A stretch of 64,000 nt of DNA, from contig JAAFIL010000012.1 of assembly GCA_013297775.1 (NCBI GenBank), positions 1-64,000 on the forward strand, in the 5' to 3' direction. The stretch is from Bacteroidota bacterium. Lineage in GTDB: Bacteria > Bacteroidota > Bacteroidia > B-17B0 > Aurantibacillaceae. Position numbers and translations under genes: made by a program. The notes under the pieces were generated by a model. It was not told the DNA's origin. It saw nothing but the letters and a program-made list of their open reading frames with translations, and did no database searches. Of this stretch, positions 1 through 9,764 are shown in pieces. The stretch's first letter is position 1. The number at the start of each line of letters is the position of its first letter.

Positions 1-513
1 ATTCGTTCAATCAAAATATTTAGAATTATAGCTGAAAAATACAGAAACAGAAGAAAACGATTTACTCTTAGATTGAATTTAATAGCAGGAATTTATAATT
101 ATCAATTATGAAAGAGGTCTAATAAAGTTTATAACTCTATTAAATAACGTGAATTATGGATTCTAATTTTTTAATAGTTAACATAATAACTTGGACTTAT
201 TGATTTTACAAGGTAATCAAATAACATAAAACAATTTTCATTTTGAATGCTATACAGAACGTAATTGAAAATCAATTATTTTAACCCATAATTCAAGTTA
301 TTTAATACATTAAGCATTTCTTAATTCCTCTTTCCCCCTCGTCCTTGTTTGAGCGTTAGCGGAAACGAGGACGGTCTAAACGGGCGTTTGTAACGCCCAC
401 ACCATTACTTTATCTGCGTTACAAACGCAGTTCTCAAACGTCCTCGTTACGCTTCGCTAAACAAGGACGAGATAAGTGGTCATCCATAATTCACATTAAA
501 TAATAAATTATGT
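1..513. other. Gene-free left edge (AT-rich)
   Basis: No open reading frame of convincing length or composition is visible in this stretch on either strand. Positions 1-330 are very AT-rich and hold nothing I can name. The only structured part is the palindromic repeat at 338-471, listed separately. The region lies downstream of the minus-strand topoisomerase gene, so it would contain that gene's 3' end signals. Confidence 0.6.
338..471. repeat. Nested palindromic intergenic repeat
   Basis: The outer arms are 338-373 and 439-471. They are inverted copies of each other built on CTCGTCCTTGTTT and AAACAAGGACGAG, and each arm also folds on itself (CGTCCTTGTTT against AAACGAGGACG). Inside them, GCGTTTGTAACGC near 383-395 is the exact reverse complement of GCGTTACAAACGC near 415-428. 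The whole unit can form one long hairpin with a nested stem. It looks like a dispersed palindromic element (REP or MITE type) sitting 3' of the topoisomerase gene. There is only one copy in this window, so its family is not established here. Confidence 0.75.
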
Positions 514-3183
514 CTAAAAATCAAATGTGATTTGTCCGTCGCCATCTAAAAAACCTTTGGCATTATCTTTATTTAATTTTTCCATGGCACGGCGGTGCAG
601 TTCCATAGGCGATAATCCTGTTTTCTCATCCTCTTGGTTAGATAAAAATTTGCGCGCATCCTTAATTTCTTGTGGCTCCAATAAATTAACTTCTTTTATT
701 TTATAGGCACTTATTTTTTTGCCTTTGGCTTTCATATTTACAACAGGGCTAAACTCTACCAATTTAATAGTTTCGTTGGGTATATCTTTCCCCTTTTCTT
801 TTGCAAACTGAATCTCAACAATAGGATTTATTTGCGCCGTAATAAGTTCGATACGCGATTGCTCGTGTTCGCTAATGAGTGGCAATTTCGCGTTGGCCAT
901 TTCGGGACTAAATCGCTTGGTAAAATAGGCCCGTGTTTCGCCGTCGTAATAAATGCAGCTTAATGTTTGATTGGCGTAATACTTTTCAATTAAAATAATA
1001 TCTTCATCAAAATGATTTAAAACATCAAACGTATAAAGTTTATAAACCCCTTTGCTGGTAATGGTTAAAATACGATCATCGCCACCAAATTTTCCTAAAT
1101 ACGAACCGCGTTCGTCTTTATTTAAACGGTGTACCGTTTCATCAAACCAATAATCTTCGCCCTCTAAAGTAGAAGCTCCTTTTTCTTTTAATGTAACTTT
1201 ATTAACAGTGTATTTGGTAACAATATTTCCGACCGAAGCCCGCCCTTTAATTTCGAGTTCAGCAAAATCAATTTCCAATTCGTGTTTACGCAAACCGCTT
1301 ACTTGACGTAAATGCACCATCACTTTTTCGCTTTCGCCGTTGGGGTTAATGGTAAACCAATATACTAAACTATCTTTTGTACCTTTGGTTAAATCGTAAG
1401 CTTTATCGCGGGTAACACCCGTTACGTTAAAGCGTTTCATAAATGTAATTCCTTTAGCGCCGTCGCGATAAATCATATTATAAGTAGTGCGCTCATCATT
1501 TTTCTTAAACACGGCCACATGTATAATATCTTTTCCTATAAATACTTTATCCGATACTTTAAACACTTTCATTTTACCTTCTTTGGTAAAGGCAATGATG
1601 TCATCAATATCGCTACAATCGGTAACAAATTCATCCTTCTTTAACCCAGTGCCCACAAAGCCTTCGGCTCGGTTCACGTATAGTTTTTCGTTGGCCATCA
1701 CTACCTCGGTAGCCACAATGGTTTCGAGTGCTTTTATTTCGGTGGCGCGTTCGCGTCCTTCGCCATATTTTTTCTTTAAGGTTTTAAAATAGTCAATGGC
1801 ATAATCGGTTAAATGTTCTAAATGGTGTTTGGTTTCGGCAATTTTTGCATCCAATTCTTTCATGTGGTCTTCGGCTTTTATACTGTCGAAGCGGGTAATG
1901 CGTATCATTGGTATTTGCGTTAAACGCTGCAAATCATCGTCGGTAACATCGCGCATCAATTTACGTTTGTGCGGTTTAAAGCAGTCGTATAAGTAAACGT
2001 ATAAGGTTTCTTTATTGGCGTACTTTTTAAAGTCAATGTACATTTCATCTTTAATGAATAGTTTTTCGAGCGATGAAAAGTGCCATTTTTCTTCGAGTTC
2101 CTTTTTTTCTATTTCCAATTCTCGGCGCAACAACTCTAAGGTTTGCTGAGTGGAGATGCGCAAAATTTCGCTAACGCCAACAAAACGTGGCCGCTCGTTT
2201 TCAATTACACAGGCATTGGGCGATATGCTAATTTCGCAATTGGTAAAGGCATACAGGGCATCAATGGTTTTATCGGTGCTAATGCCAGGTTGCAAATGAA
2301 TTAAAATTTCGACCACCTCGGCGGTGTTATCTTCTACTTTTTTAATTTTGATTTTACCTTTATCGTTAGCCGCCACAATGCTATCTATCAACGAACTGGT
2401 TGTGGTGCTAAACGGAATTTCGGTAATGGCTAATGTTTTTGGATTTACTTCTTTGATGCGTGCCCTCACTTTTATTTTACCACCACGTAAGCCGTCTTTA
2501 TAGTCGGAGCAGTCAGCAATACCACCCGTTTGAAAATCGGGGTACACCACTACTTTTTTACCTTTTAAGAGTTGAATAGAGGCATCTATTAACTCGTTAA
2601 AATTATGTGGTAAAATTTTACAGGCTAAACCTACCGCAATGCCCTCAACGCCGTGGGCCAACAATAGCGGAAATTTCACGGGGAGGTTCATGGGTTCTTT
2701 GTTGCGGCCATCGTAGCTTAAACCCCAATGCGTTGTTTTGGGGTTAAATAAAATGTCGAGTCCTAATTTGGATAATCGTGCTTCGATGTAACGCGGTGCA
2801 GCAGCACTGTCGCCCGTTAAAATATTTCCCCAGTTACCTTGGCAGTCTATTAATAAATTTTTTTGCCCAATGCTCACCAACGCATCGCCAATACTGGCAT
2901 CGCCGTGTGGGTGATATTTCATGGTATTTCCAATTAGATTGGCTACTTTGTTATAACGCCCATCTTCTAACTCCCACATGCTATGTAAAATGCGGCGTTG
3001 AACGGGTTTAAGTCCATCCTCCATTGCCGGAACGGCACGTTCGAGTATAACGTAACTGGCATAATCAATAAACCACGTTTTAAACATGCCACTTACGTGT
3101 GTAATATTATCTATATCGTTATGATTGTCGCCAGCAAACAAATTTTGGCTGGAAAGTTCATCTGTATTTGGGATTTCTTCCAT
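514..3183 (-). CDS. parC: DNA topoisomerase IV / gyrase, A-type subunit
   Basis: This is the DNA-cleaving subunit of a type IIA topoisomerase, which decatenates and relaxes daughter chromosomes together with an ATPase B subunit not seen in the window. The N-terminal half carries the breakage-reunion domain: YASYVILERAVPAMEDGLKP near residue 40, a QRRILHSM helix, a YHPHGDASIGDAL segment, and the catalytic tyrosine in AAPRYIEARLSK (Tyr132). The C-terminal 300 residues are the beta-pinwheel DNA-wrapping region. The ATG at 3183 is preferred over an in-frame TTG at 3210 because an exact -7 promoter element at 3208-3215 would put transcription start downstream of the TTG. The product is 889 residues, typical of the ParC-like paralogue of Bacteroidota. 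GyrA is the alternative, but the cleavage motif and C-terminal tail look more ParC-like. Confidence 0.9.
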   Translation of the reverse strand: MEEIPNTDELSSQNLFAGDNHNDIDNITHVSGMFKTWFIDYASYVILERAVPAMEDGLKPVQRRILHSMWELEDGRYNKVANLIGNTMKYHPHGDASIGDALVSIGQKNLLIDCQGNWGNILTGDSAAAPRYIEARLSKLGLDILFNPKTTHWGLSYDGRNKEPMNLPVKFPLLLAHGVEGIAVGLACKILPHNFNELIDASIQLLKGKKVVVYPDFQTGGIADCSDYKDGLRGGKIKVRARIKEVNPKTLAITEIPFSTTTSSLIDSIVAANDKGKIKIKKVEDNTAEVVEILIHLQPGISTDKTIDALYAFTNCEISISPNACVIENERPRFVGVSEILRISTQQTLELLRRELEIEKKELEEKWHFSSLEKLFIKDEMYIDFKKYANKETLYVYLYDCFKPHKRKLMRDVTDDDLQRLTQIPMIRITRFDSIKAEDHMKELDAKIAETKHHLEHLTDYAIDYFKTLKKKYGEGRERATEIKALETIVATEVVMANEKLYVNRAEGFVGTGLKKDEFVTDCSDIDDIIAFTKEGKMKVFKVSDKVFIGKDIIHVAVFKKNDERTTYNMIYRDGAKGITFMKRFNVTGVTRDKAYDLTKGTKDSLVYWFTINPNGESEKVMVHLRQVSGLRKHELEIDFAELEIKGRASVGNIVTKYTVNKVTLKEKGASTLEGEDYWFDETVHRLNKDERGSYLGKFGGDDRILTITSKGVYKLYTFDVLNHFDEDIILIEKYYANQTLSCIYYDGETRAYFTKRFSPEMANAKLPLISEHEQSRIELITAQINPIVEIQFAKEKGKDIPNETIKLVEFSPVVNMKAKGKKISAYKIKEVNLLEPQEIKDARKFLSNQEDEKTGLSPMELHRRAMEKLNKDNAKGFLDGDGQITFDF

Positions 3184-3207
3184 GTCGTTATCACCTTCAA
3201 AAGCGCA

Positions 3208-3215
3208 CAAAGATA
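3208..3215 (-). promoter_or_regulatory. Bacteroidota -7 promoter element for parC
   Basis: On the minus strand the sequence reads TATCTTTG, an exact match to the Bacteroidota -7 consensus TAnnTTTG. It is 24 nt upstream of the ATG at 3183. I see no clear -33 TTTG box. The position supports the ATG as start codon. Confidence 0.7.
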
Positions 3216-3384
3216 CAATTTGAAGGGCGTTTTAAGAAGCTAAAAGAGAGCGGTTTTGAAAAAGCTATTAACAAGGTGAAGGGCGTTTAGTCTTTGTTTT
3301 GATTGTAATGACTACATCGTTTTGACTTAGGTTATTTTTATTTGGATAACGAAGAAATTGGTAGTGAATGGTAATGTGGCATGT

Positions 3385-3549
3385 GGCACGCAAAGACGCA
3401 AAGGACGCAAAGGCGGAAGTGAATTTGTAGTTGGTGTGAGTTTGTTAAGCGAGATGAGATAAATTATTTGGAATGGGAATGGCACGCAAAGGCGCAAAGA
3501 TTCGCAAAGGAACAACTGGATTTAATTCAACTTTAATTTATTGAGAACC
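3385..3549. repeat. Two copies of the CGCAAAG-phrase dispersed repeat
   Basis: Positions 3385-3415 and 3481-3510 each hold GGCACGCAAAGNCGCAAAG followed by more CGCAAAGG words. The second copy runs into a tail (ctttaatttattgagaacc, ending at 3549) that also follows the copy near 57,960-58,042, so the repeated unit is longer than the CGCAAAG phrase. Other copies lie at 45,676, 52,556, 52,678, 52,800, 57,852 and 57,960. The rest of the 3216-3588 gap holds nothing recognisable. Confidence 0.8.
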
Positions 3550-3552
3550 TTA

Positions 3553-3578
3553 TACCAACTATACCTCTAGAATTGGTA
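3553..3578. repeat. 26-bp mini-palindrome with MITE-like ends
   Basis: The sequence starts TACCAACT and ends AATTGGTA, the same terminal hexamers (TACCAA/TTGGTA) as the 160-bp element found three times elsewhere in the window. It is flanked by TTA on the left and CTA on the right, close to the TNA flanks of the full-length copies. It may be an internally deleted remnant or a chance resemblance. Confidence 0.35.
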
Positions 3579-3588
3579 CTAGTGCCAA

Positions 3589-3620
3589 AAAAAGCCGCTT
3601 GGAAAAACAAGCGGCTTTTA
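3589..3620 (-). terminator. Rho-independent terminator of the T9SS protein gene
   Basis: AAAAGCCGCTTG and CAAGCGGCTTTT form a perfect 12-bp stem with a six-base loop. On the minus strand it is followed by a run of T, 38 nt after the stop codon of the large secreted protein. This is a strong intrinsic terminator. Confidence 0.85.
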
Positions 3621-3657
3621 GTTTTCGTAATAAATCTTTTACAACAAAGAGGAGGAA

Positions 3658-6600
3658 TTACCGTGCATTGTTGATTATCTTTTTGGTGATTTTATTTCCG
3701 TTCGATTCAATACTTACAAAAAGAATGGCTTCGTTTGCAGGAACTGGTAAACTCACTTTTCCTTTTTCGATGGTTAACGTTTGTGTTTTTACAATTTGTT
3801 GACCCAATACATTTGTTACAACAAGATTGGCTTTGGTTGATTTGTCGAAATTAAAATCAACCACAACTGTTTCGCCGTTGTGATAAACGTTTATTTGATT
3901 GTTTAATGTGTTTTCGTTGATGCCAATAGGGCTCATCATGGCTACGATTGGTAGGGTGTAGCTTGACGAGTCGGCACAACTGCCATTGGTTACAATCAAT
4001 CTTATATCGAACACTCCTGCTTGTGTGTAGGCGTGGTTGGCATTAGGTGTAGTAGCCGTTGTGTTGTCGCCAAAATCCCAAGCGTAAGTAGCGGCATTTG
4101 AGGAAGCATCTGTTAATGAAACAACGTTTGCATTGTTATTAATGATAACAGTGCTTGTATTAGCCGTAAATAAAGCGGTTGGTTTTAGTGTTGTTGCTTG
4201 CACGTTAAAATTAACCTCTCCACTTTGACAGGCACTAACTTTTGCAACTTCAACTGAGTAAATTCCTTCGCCTACATTTGTGAGGGTGTCGGCATTAGCA
4301 GTTGTATTTATTGAGCGCATAACGGCTCCATTATTATCTTTCCAAGTGTAAGTATAATTGCCGCTTCCAGCAATTGTAGCCATTAGTTTTCCGGTGTTTT
4401 GTTTGCTGCACACGGGTTGTAATGAACTACTGTTTGGCGTTACTTTATTAATGGTAATGCTGATTACAAAACGATTAAGCCCATTGTTATTGAGGTTAAA
4501 CGCATACGCACCGTTGCGTAAATTGTGTGTAGATGCCGTTACGTTGTCATAGAGCGTTACACAAGACCCAACGGGCATTTGATTTAACTCAACGGGATTA
4601 ATACTGTAAGCCCCATTGATGCTTGAGTTAACCGAAACAGCAATAGTTACAGTAGTAATAGAAGTATTAACCGAGTTGATTCGGTAATTGATGCCATTTA
4701 TGGTAGAATAAATTCGCGCTAAAGGATTGGCCATGTACTCATCAAAAATGGCAACAGCATCTAAATTTTTATCTATCCCGAAGCTGGCGTTTGGATGTAA
4801 GTGAATAACGGTTTCAGTATTAAAGTTTTGTCCGGTTAATTGTAAACGGAAATACTGTTGATTAGACACTGTGGTATTGGCACTTCGTAAAAGTAAGTTT
4901 TGGTTATTGGTGGCGGTTTTCCAGCCTTCGGTTGGCGATAATGCGAAAGCCGAACTGGCGTGAATCATAAAGGCTTGCCCTAATGGAATGTTGTCGTTAA
5001 TACCTCCTGATGCAACCGCAGGGCTGGAGATTCCACTTCCTGATGCAAAGGTGGCATGATCGCCTTGGCCGCTATTTAAGTCTGGATTCCAAACGTAAAG
5101 TACGCCATCTGTGTTTGCTATATTAGCTCCTAATGCCGCTGTAAAAGATATGGGAGAAGGATAAGGATTTCCGATAAAATTAAATCCAGTTTCTGGGCCA
5201 GGAGCTCCTGTTACCGTTATATTCATGTTGCTTAAATTCTTTTTATTAATAGGGCCTGTTAAATCAACAATAATACTGCTAGTTGTTAATTGACCGTTAC
5301 CTAAATAGACCCAATACCCTTTTTTGGGATCCATTATACTATTGTAATTGGTCAATTCTACATAATGCGCGGCATCGCTAAAAGAAACACTTGATAGGGT
5401 TTCATCGTATTCGTAAATAGAGGTAAAGGGTGTGCCACCTACTGAACTTCCGTCGGGGCAATTAGCGCAAGTAATTGCAAAATCATCGTTCCATCCAGCA
5501 AATGTTTGACCTGTTACGCCATTAGGTGTAATATTATTCCAACCTGTGGTGCCACCATTAGCAAAGGCTTCAATGGTTAAGTTACCTGTAATATCGCCAT
5601 TGGTGGTAACAATCCCTACACGCCCGCGGTTAGACGCATCCGCTTTTACTGTTACGTTACCTGCGGTGGCTATAGTGCCCACGCTTGGTGTAATGCTACC
5701 CCATACTTCGATGGCATTTCCAATATTTAGTGTTTGTCCTGCGGTTCGGTTCATGGTTAAATCGCCTAAAGCACGAGTAGTGGCACTTGTTTGATCCATA
5801 AACAATGAACCGCTTAAATTTGTGGAAGCAACGCCATTTAGAATTAGGTTGGAGGTTCTTGAGCCAGCAAAGTCGCCATTAGCACTTGAACTATGTAATG
5901 TAACTGAACTTCCTTGCAAACTTAATGTGTTTCCATTTAAGCGTAAGCGACCGTTACTAATAATAGCATTTGACGAAACGGTTAAATTGCTCCCTAAAGT
6001 TAAATCGCCTGCTGAAGGGCGATTATAGGTTAGTTGATTGATGGTGCGACTTGTAGAACCAACGCCAAATATAATAGTGCCAAATGAGCCTGTACCGCCA
6101 ATAATTAAACGTGAATTTCCTGTTAGAATTTGACCACTCCCACTAATGGTTCCGTTTAGGGTTAAACTATTTAAGGAACTATTTGACATGTTATAATTGG
6201 CTCCATTCAAATTAAGAACCCCATTTACCGTTGAATTACCCGACTGATTTTTTTGAGCACCTCCACTTAAAACTAAATTTTGAAACGTTGTTGCCCATAA
6301 TGAAACTGCCGACGTTTGTGCGAAATCAATAGTGCTGTTCGTTAAAATATTAACTTGCGAAACGGTTGGAAAAGTGGTGTTTTGAAGGGTTAATGTTGAA
6401 GAATTATTAACCGATAATTTAGCACTTCCACTAATTGTTATAGCATTGGAACTAGGTATTGTAAAATTAACGCTAATGGTACCTGTTGGATGCCCCACTT
6501 GAATGGAAGTACCGGTGCCGCCCACCGTCCAAGGTGCTGAAAGTGTAGGCGCTGTGCCGTTAATCATAAAAAAAGTTTGGTTATTGGCAGTAAAACTAAT

Positions 6601-7242
6601 TGGTGGAGTGCCCGTTCCGTTAGTATTATTGCCCCAAGACGCTAATAAATTTAAAGCCCCGCTTCCATTCCAATAGAAAATAGTAGATTGTGTACCAATC
6701 ACTTTAATGTCGTCTATGGCAAAGAAAAATCCGTTGCTTGTACCTGTGTAACGCCAACGTAAATAAACGGTAGATTGGTTTTCCATACTTACTGGGAGTG
6801 TAAATTGGCTGACACTTCGCCAGGTATCATCTGCAATAACATCTGCCCATCCGGGGATAACGGTGTAAGTAATATTATCTGAACTGGCCTCTAAAGTAAC
6901 AACTGGACCACCAGCAGAACGGTAAGCATTGTAGTTAACCACCAAATTGGTGATACCTATAGTAGAGAAACTTTCAGTAACTGCGTTTTCGGCACCCGCA
7001 ACCCCATCTGAACCAGCTAATACGCTGTTGCCCGACGAAAGGGCTAAAGTACACGGCGGAACTCCACCACCATTATTTGTGTTAGGATCAATAATCCAAT
7101 CGCCAGTAGCAGACGTCCATGCAACTGGAAACGTACTTATGCCTGCACCACCAAAATTTTCTGTATATACCGTAACCGTTTGAGCGTTTAAAATCCCTCC
7201 CAAAACGGCTAACAGTACTAGAATTAAATAATTTTTTTTCAT
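3658..7242 (-). CDS. Large secreted protein with PKD domain and T9SS type A sorting domain
   Basis: This 1194-residue cell-surface or secreted protein has unknown specific function. It begins with a signal peptide (MKKNYLILVLLAVLGGILNA, cleavage likely before Gln21). Residues of about 25-190 form a beta-sandwich module with FFFAIDDIKVIG near its end, typical of adhesin or MAM-like jelly rolls. A long Asn/Ser/Thr-rich, repetitive beta-helix-like middle follows. A PKD domain (YAWDFGDNTT) lies around residue 1050, and a C-terminal T9SS type A sorting domain (VTNVLGQQIVK, ending KKIINNAR) directs export and surface anchoring by the type IX system. The ATG at 7242 is chosen because it starts the signal peptide; the longer frame begins at a TTG. 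It is transcribed alone, between a promoter-like element at 7332 and a strong terminator at 3589. Confidence 0.85.
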   Translation of the reverse strand: MKKNYLILVLLAVLGGILNAQTVTVYTENFGGAGISTFPVAWTSATGDWIIDPNTNNGGGVPPCTLALSSGNSVLAGSDGVAGAENAVTESFSTIGITNLVVNYNAYRSAGGPVVTLEASSDNITYTVIPGWADVIADDTWRSVSQFTLPVSMENQSTVYLRWRYTGTSNGFFFAIDDIKVIGTQSTIFYWNGSGALNLLASWGNNTNGTGTPPISFTANNQTFFMINGTAPTLSAPWTVGGTGTSIQVGHPTGTISVNFTIPSSNAITISGSAKLSVNNSSTLTLQNTTFPTVSQVNILTNSTIDFAQTSAVSLWATTFQNLVLSGGAQKNQSGNSTVNGVLNLNGANYNMSNSSLNSLTLNGTISGSGQILTGNSRLIIGGTGSFGTIIFGVGSTSRTINQLTYNRPSAGDLTLGSNLTVSSNAIISNGRLRLNGNTLSLQGSSVTLHSSSANGDFAGSRTSNLILNGVASTNLSGSLFMDQTSATTRALGDLTMNRTAGQTLNIGNAIEVWGSITPSVGTIATAGNVTVKADASNRGRVGIVTTNGDITGNLTIEAFANGGTTGWNNITPNGVTGQTFAGWNDDFAITCANCPDGSSVGGTPFTSIYEYDETLSSVSFSDAAHYVELTNYNSIMDPKKGYWVYLGNGQLTTSSIIVDLTGPINKKNLSNMNITVTGAPGPETGFNFIGNPYPSPISFTAALGANIANTDGVLYVWNPDLNSGQGDHATFASGSGISSPAVASGGINDNIPLGQAFMIHASSAFALSPTEGWKTATNNQNLLLRSANTTVSNQQYFRLQLTGQNFNTETVIHLHPNASFGIDKNLDAVAIFDEYMANPLARIYSTINGINYRINSVNTSITTVTIAVSVNSSINGAYSINPVELNQMPVGSCVTLYDNVTASTHNLRNGAYAFNLNNNGLNRFVISITINKVTPNSSSLQPVCSKQNTGKLMATIAGSGNYTYTWKDNNGAVMRSINTTANADTLTNVGEGIYSVEVAKVSACQSGEVNFNVQATTLKPTALFTANTSTVIINNNANVVSLTDASSNAATYAWDFGDNTTATTPNANHAYTQAGVFDIRLIVTNGSCADSSSYTLPIVAMMSPIGINENTLNNQINVYHNGETVVVDFNFDKSTKANLVVTNVLGQQIVKTQTLTIEKGKVSLPVPANEAILFVSIESNGNKITKKIINNAR

Positions 7243-7331
7243 GTTTGATAATTTTAATAAAAATAGTCTTTTTCTTTTAAGCTTTAACAATTAATTATTA
7301 GCTGAAACAAAATCTAAACTTTTAACATTTA

Positions 7332-7339
7332 CAAAAGTA
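7332..7339 (-). promoter_or_regulatory. Bacteroidota -7 promoter element for the large T9SS protein
   Basis: The minus strand reads TACTTTTG, an exact TAnnTTTG match, 90 nt upstream of the ATG at 7242. No convincing -33 box is visible. The short divergent gap to the TonB receptor (7243-7397) must also hold that gene's promoter; the nearest candidate is the imperfect TATATTTA at 7380. Confidence 0.5.
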
Positions 7340-7397
7340 CTTACGTCAAAAATTAATTGCTCTACTAATAACAATAGGTTATATTTACGGGGTTATT

Positions 7398-9749
7398 ATG
7401 AAAAAGTTTCGTTTTATTTTTATTTTTTTGTTCCTAAAATTTAGTTTAGGTTTTTCGCAAAGTTCAGCTACCATTAGAGGGTTTGTTTATGAAAAAGCAA
7501 GTGGCGAGCCCATCCCGTTTACGAGTGTTTACCTAAAAGGGACAACCATTGGTGCCAGCACCGATTTGAATGGTTTTTTCACCCTCTCAAAAGTTCAACC
7601 GGGTAACTATACCATTTTGGTAACCAATTTAGAGTACGATACCATTCGCGAAAGTATTAGTTTAAAGGCGGGCGATTTATTAAACAAAAAGTTTTTTGCT
7701 GTAAAAGGGGGCATTAGACTCGATGAAATAGAAGTAACCACACAATCAACCGACAAAATTGAAAACACGCAAGTATCAGTACAAAAAATAGACCCCATTG
7801 TGATAAGCAAATTACCCAGTGTGGGTGAACCCGATTTAGCTCAGTATTTACAGGTATTGCCTGGGGTAACGTTTACGGGCGATCAAGGTGGGCAATTGTA
7901 CATTAGAGGGGGCTTACCCGTTCAAAATAAAGTTTTGTTAGACGGTTTAACCATTTATAATCCTTTTCACTCCATTGGCTTATTTTCGGTGTTTGATAAC
8001 GACATTATGAAAAACGCAGATGTGTATTCGGCAGGTTTTGGTGCCGAGTATGGTGGGCGCACCTCTTCGGTTATGGATGTAACCACGCGTGATGGCAATA
8101 AAAAAAATTTAGCGGGTAAAGTATCGGCCTCTACGTTTGGCGCAAAAGCCACACTCGAAGGCCCTTTAAAAAAATTAACAGACAATGGAAATACAAGTGC
8201 TTCCTTTTTGTTTTCGGGGAAACATAGTTACTTGCCTCAAACTTCTAAATTATTGTACAGTTACGCGAACCCAAATGGTTTGCCATTTAATTACACCGAT
8301 TTGTACGGCAAATTATCTCTTAATTCTACATCTGGAAGTAAACTCAGTCTTTTTGGGTTTAGCTTTAACGATAGGGTTAATTACTCGGATATTGCTTCTT
8401 TTAAATGGAACTCGCTCGGTGCTGGAACCAATTTTGTTTTAGTACCCGAAAACTCAAGTTTACTAATTGAGGGGGTTATTGCCTACTCTAATTATAAAAT
8501 TGATTTTAATAATCCTTTACTTGAGTCCGACTCGAAGAACAGTTCCATTAATGGATTTAATGCAGGATTTAATTTTGTAAAGTTTATTGGTCGTCAAGAA
8601 TTAAAATTTGGTTTTGAAGGCGTTATCACCTCTGCTGCTTATGAAATTTCAAATCCATTTTTTGCAAAAATAAGATTAGAACGTTCCACTTCGGATGTGG
8701 GGGCTTATGCAAAATATAAATACATTGGTAAACGTAAACGTTTGGTGTTTGAGCCTAGTTTCCGTTTGCAATATTATGCCACCCTTGGGGTAATGTCTCC
8801 CGAACCGCGGGCGGCTCTAAAATGGAATATTACTCCAAAAATAAGATTTAAAGGCGCGGGTGGTTTATATAGCCAAACCCTTATGGCGGCTAACAGCGAC
8901 CGCGATGTGGTTAACTTATTTTATGGCTTTATTAACGCACCCGAAAAAAGTGAAATTTCGCAAAGCTATCTCGATTTTAGGGGCAATTCGCAACCCCTTA
9001 ACTCATCGGTACAAAAAGCTTGGCACAGTGTAGGCGGTTTTGAATTCGATTTTTTAAAATACTTTGAGTTAAACATTGAAGTGTATCAAAAATTCTTTAA
9101 CCAAGTGATTAATGTTAATCGCGATAAAGTATTTAGCGATACTCCTGCCAACGAAAATAAACCCGAAGAAACCCGTAAAGATTTTGTGGTTGAGCAAGGT
9201 CGTGCGCGTGGGTTAGATATTGTTTTAAAGTTTGAACGCAAACGCTTTTACTTTTGGGCAGTTTATTCTTATGCCCTCAACGACCGTTGGGTAGGCAACA
9301 ATACTTTGAATACAGTTTATAATTACCCTCCTAATTTCGATCGCCGCCACAACGTTAACTTAGTAAGTTCTTACTCCTTCGGAAAAAAACGCAACTGGGA
9401 ATTAAACGTGCGCTGGAACTTAGGAACAGGTTTCCCATTTACCAAAACGCAAGGGTATTTGCCATCGTTTAACCCGGGTGGAAATATTAATTATAATTTT
9501 AATACAGCTAATGGCTTGGTCAATTTTATTCCTGCCGAACTAAACCAAGGACGCTTACCCGATTTTCACCGTTTGGATATAGGAATTAAATACCGTTACA
9601 AATGGAATGCGCGTAATACAATTGAAGTAAATGCTGGGGCTACCAACGTTTATAACCGCGAAAATATTTTTTATGTGGATCGTTTCACGTTTAATCGAAT
9701 TGATCAATTACCTATTTTACCAAACATAAACTTGAGTTTATCGTTTTAA
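7398..9749 (+). CDS. TonB-dependent outer-membrane receptor with CarboxypepD_reg-like domain
   Basis: This is an outer-membrane active transporter for an unknown ligand, energised by TonB-ExbBD. The 783-residue protein has a signal peptide (MKKFRFIFIFLFLKFSLGFS), then a carboxypeptidase-regulatory-like beta-sandwich at about 24-100 (IRGFVYEKASGEPIPFTSVY). A plug domain follows at about 115-240 with QVLPGVTFTGDQGGQLYIRG and VLLDGLTIYNPFH, and a beta-barrel fills the remainder, ending in an aromatic residue (NLSLSF). Its neighbour 15 bp downstream is a cobalamin adenosyltransferase, which makes corrinoid a possible substrate, but no cobalamin riboswitch is visible upstream and SusD-like partners are absent, so the substrate is open. 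Confidence 0.9.
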   Translation: MKKFRFIFIFLFLKFSLGFSQSSATIRGFVYEKASGEPIPFTSVYLKGTTIGASTDLNGFFTLSKVQPGNYTILVTNLEYDTIRESISLKAGDLLNKKFFAVKGGIRLDEIEVTTQSTDKIENTQVSVQKIDPIVISKLPSVGEPDLAQYLQVLPGVTFTGDQGGQLYIRGGLPVQNKVLLDGLTIYNPFHSIGLFSVFDNDIMKNADVYSAGFGAEYGGRTSSVMDVTTRDGNKKNLAGKVSASTFGAKATLEGPLKKLTDNGNTSASFLFSGKHSYLPQTSKLLYSYANPNGLPFNYTDLYGKLSLNSTSGSKLSLFGFSFNDRVNYSDIASFKWNSLGAGTNFVLVPENSSLLIEGVIAYSNYKIDFNNPLLESDSKNSSINGFNAGFNFVKFIGRQELKFGFEGVITSAAYEISNPFFAKIRLERSTSDVGAYAKYKYIGKRKRLVFEPSFRLQYYATLGVMSPEPRAALKWNITPKIRFKGAGGLYSQTLMAANSDRDVVNLFYGFINAPEKSEISQSYLDFRGNSQPLNSSVQKAWHSVGGFEFDFLKYFELNIEVYQKFFNQVINVNRDKVFSDTPANENKPEETRKDFVVEQGRARGLDIVLKFERKRFYFWAVYSYALNDRWVGNNTLNTVYNYPPNFDRRHNVNLVSSYSFGKKRNWELNVRWNLGTGFPFTKTQGYLPSFNPGGNINYNFNTANGLVNFIPAELNQGRLPDFHRLDIGIKYRYKWNARNTIEVNAGATNVYNRENIFYVDRFTFNRIDQLPILPNINLSLSF

Positions 9750-9764
9750 TAAAAAGTGTAAACC

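Noticed and set aside
3184-3210. TTG start of the topoisomerase gene upstream of 3183
   Set aside because: The -7 promoter element overlaps the TTG, so the codon would lie upstream of the transcript.
3385-3510. CGCAAAG words as a small CRISPR or iteron origin
   Set aside because: The words are irregularly spaced, occur at many scattered intergenic sites and no replication initiator gene is nearby.
7243-7397. Cobalamin riboswitch upstream of the TonB receptor
   Set aside because: The 155-bp gap has no B12-box-like sequence and is too short and AT-rich for the aptamer fold.
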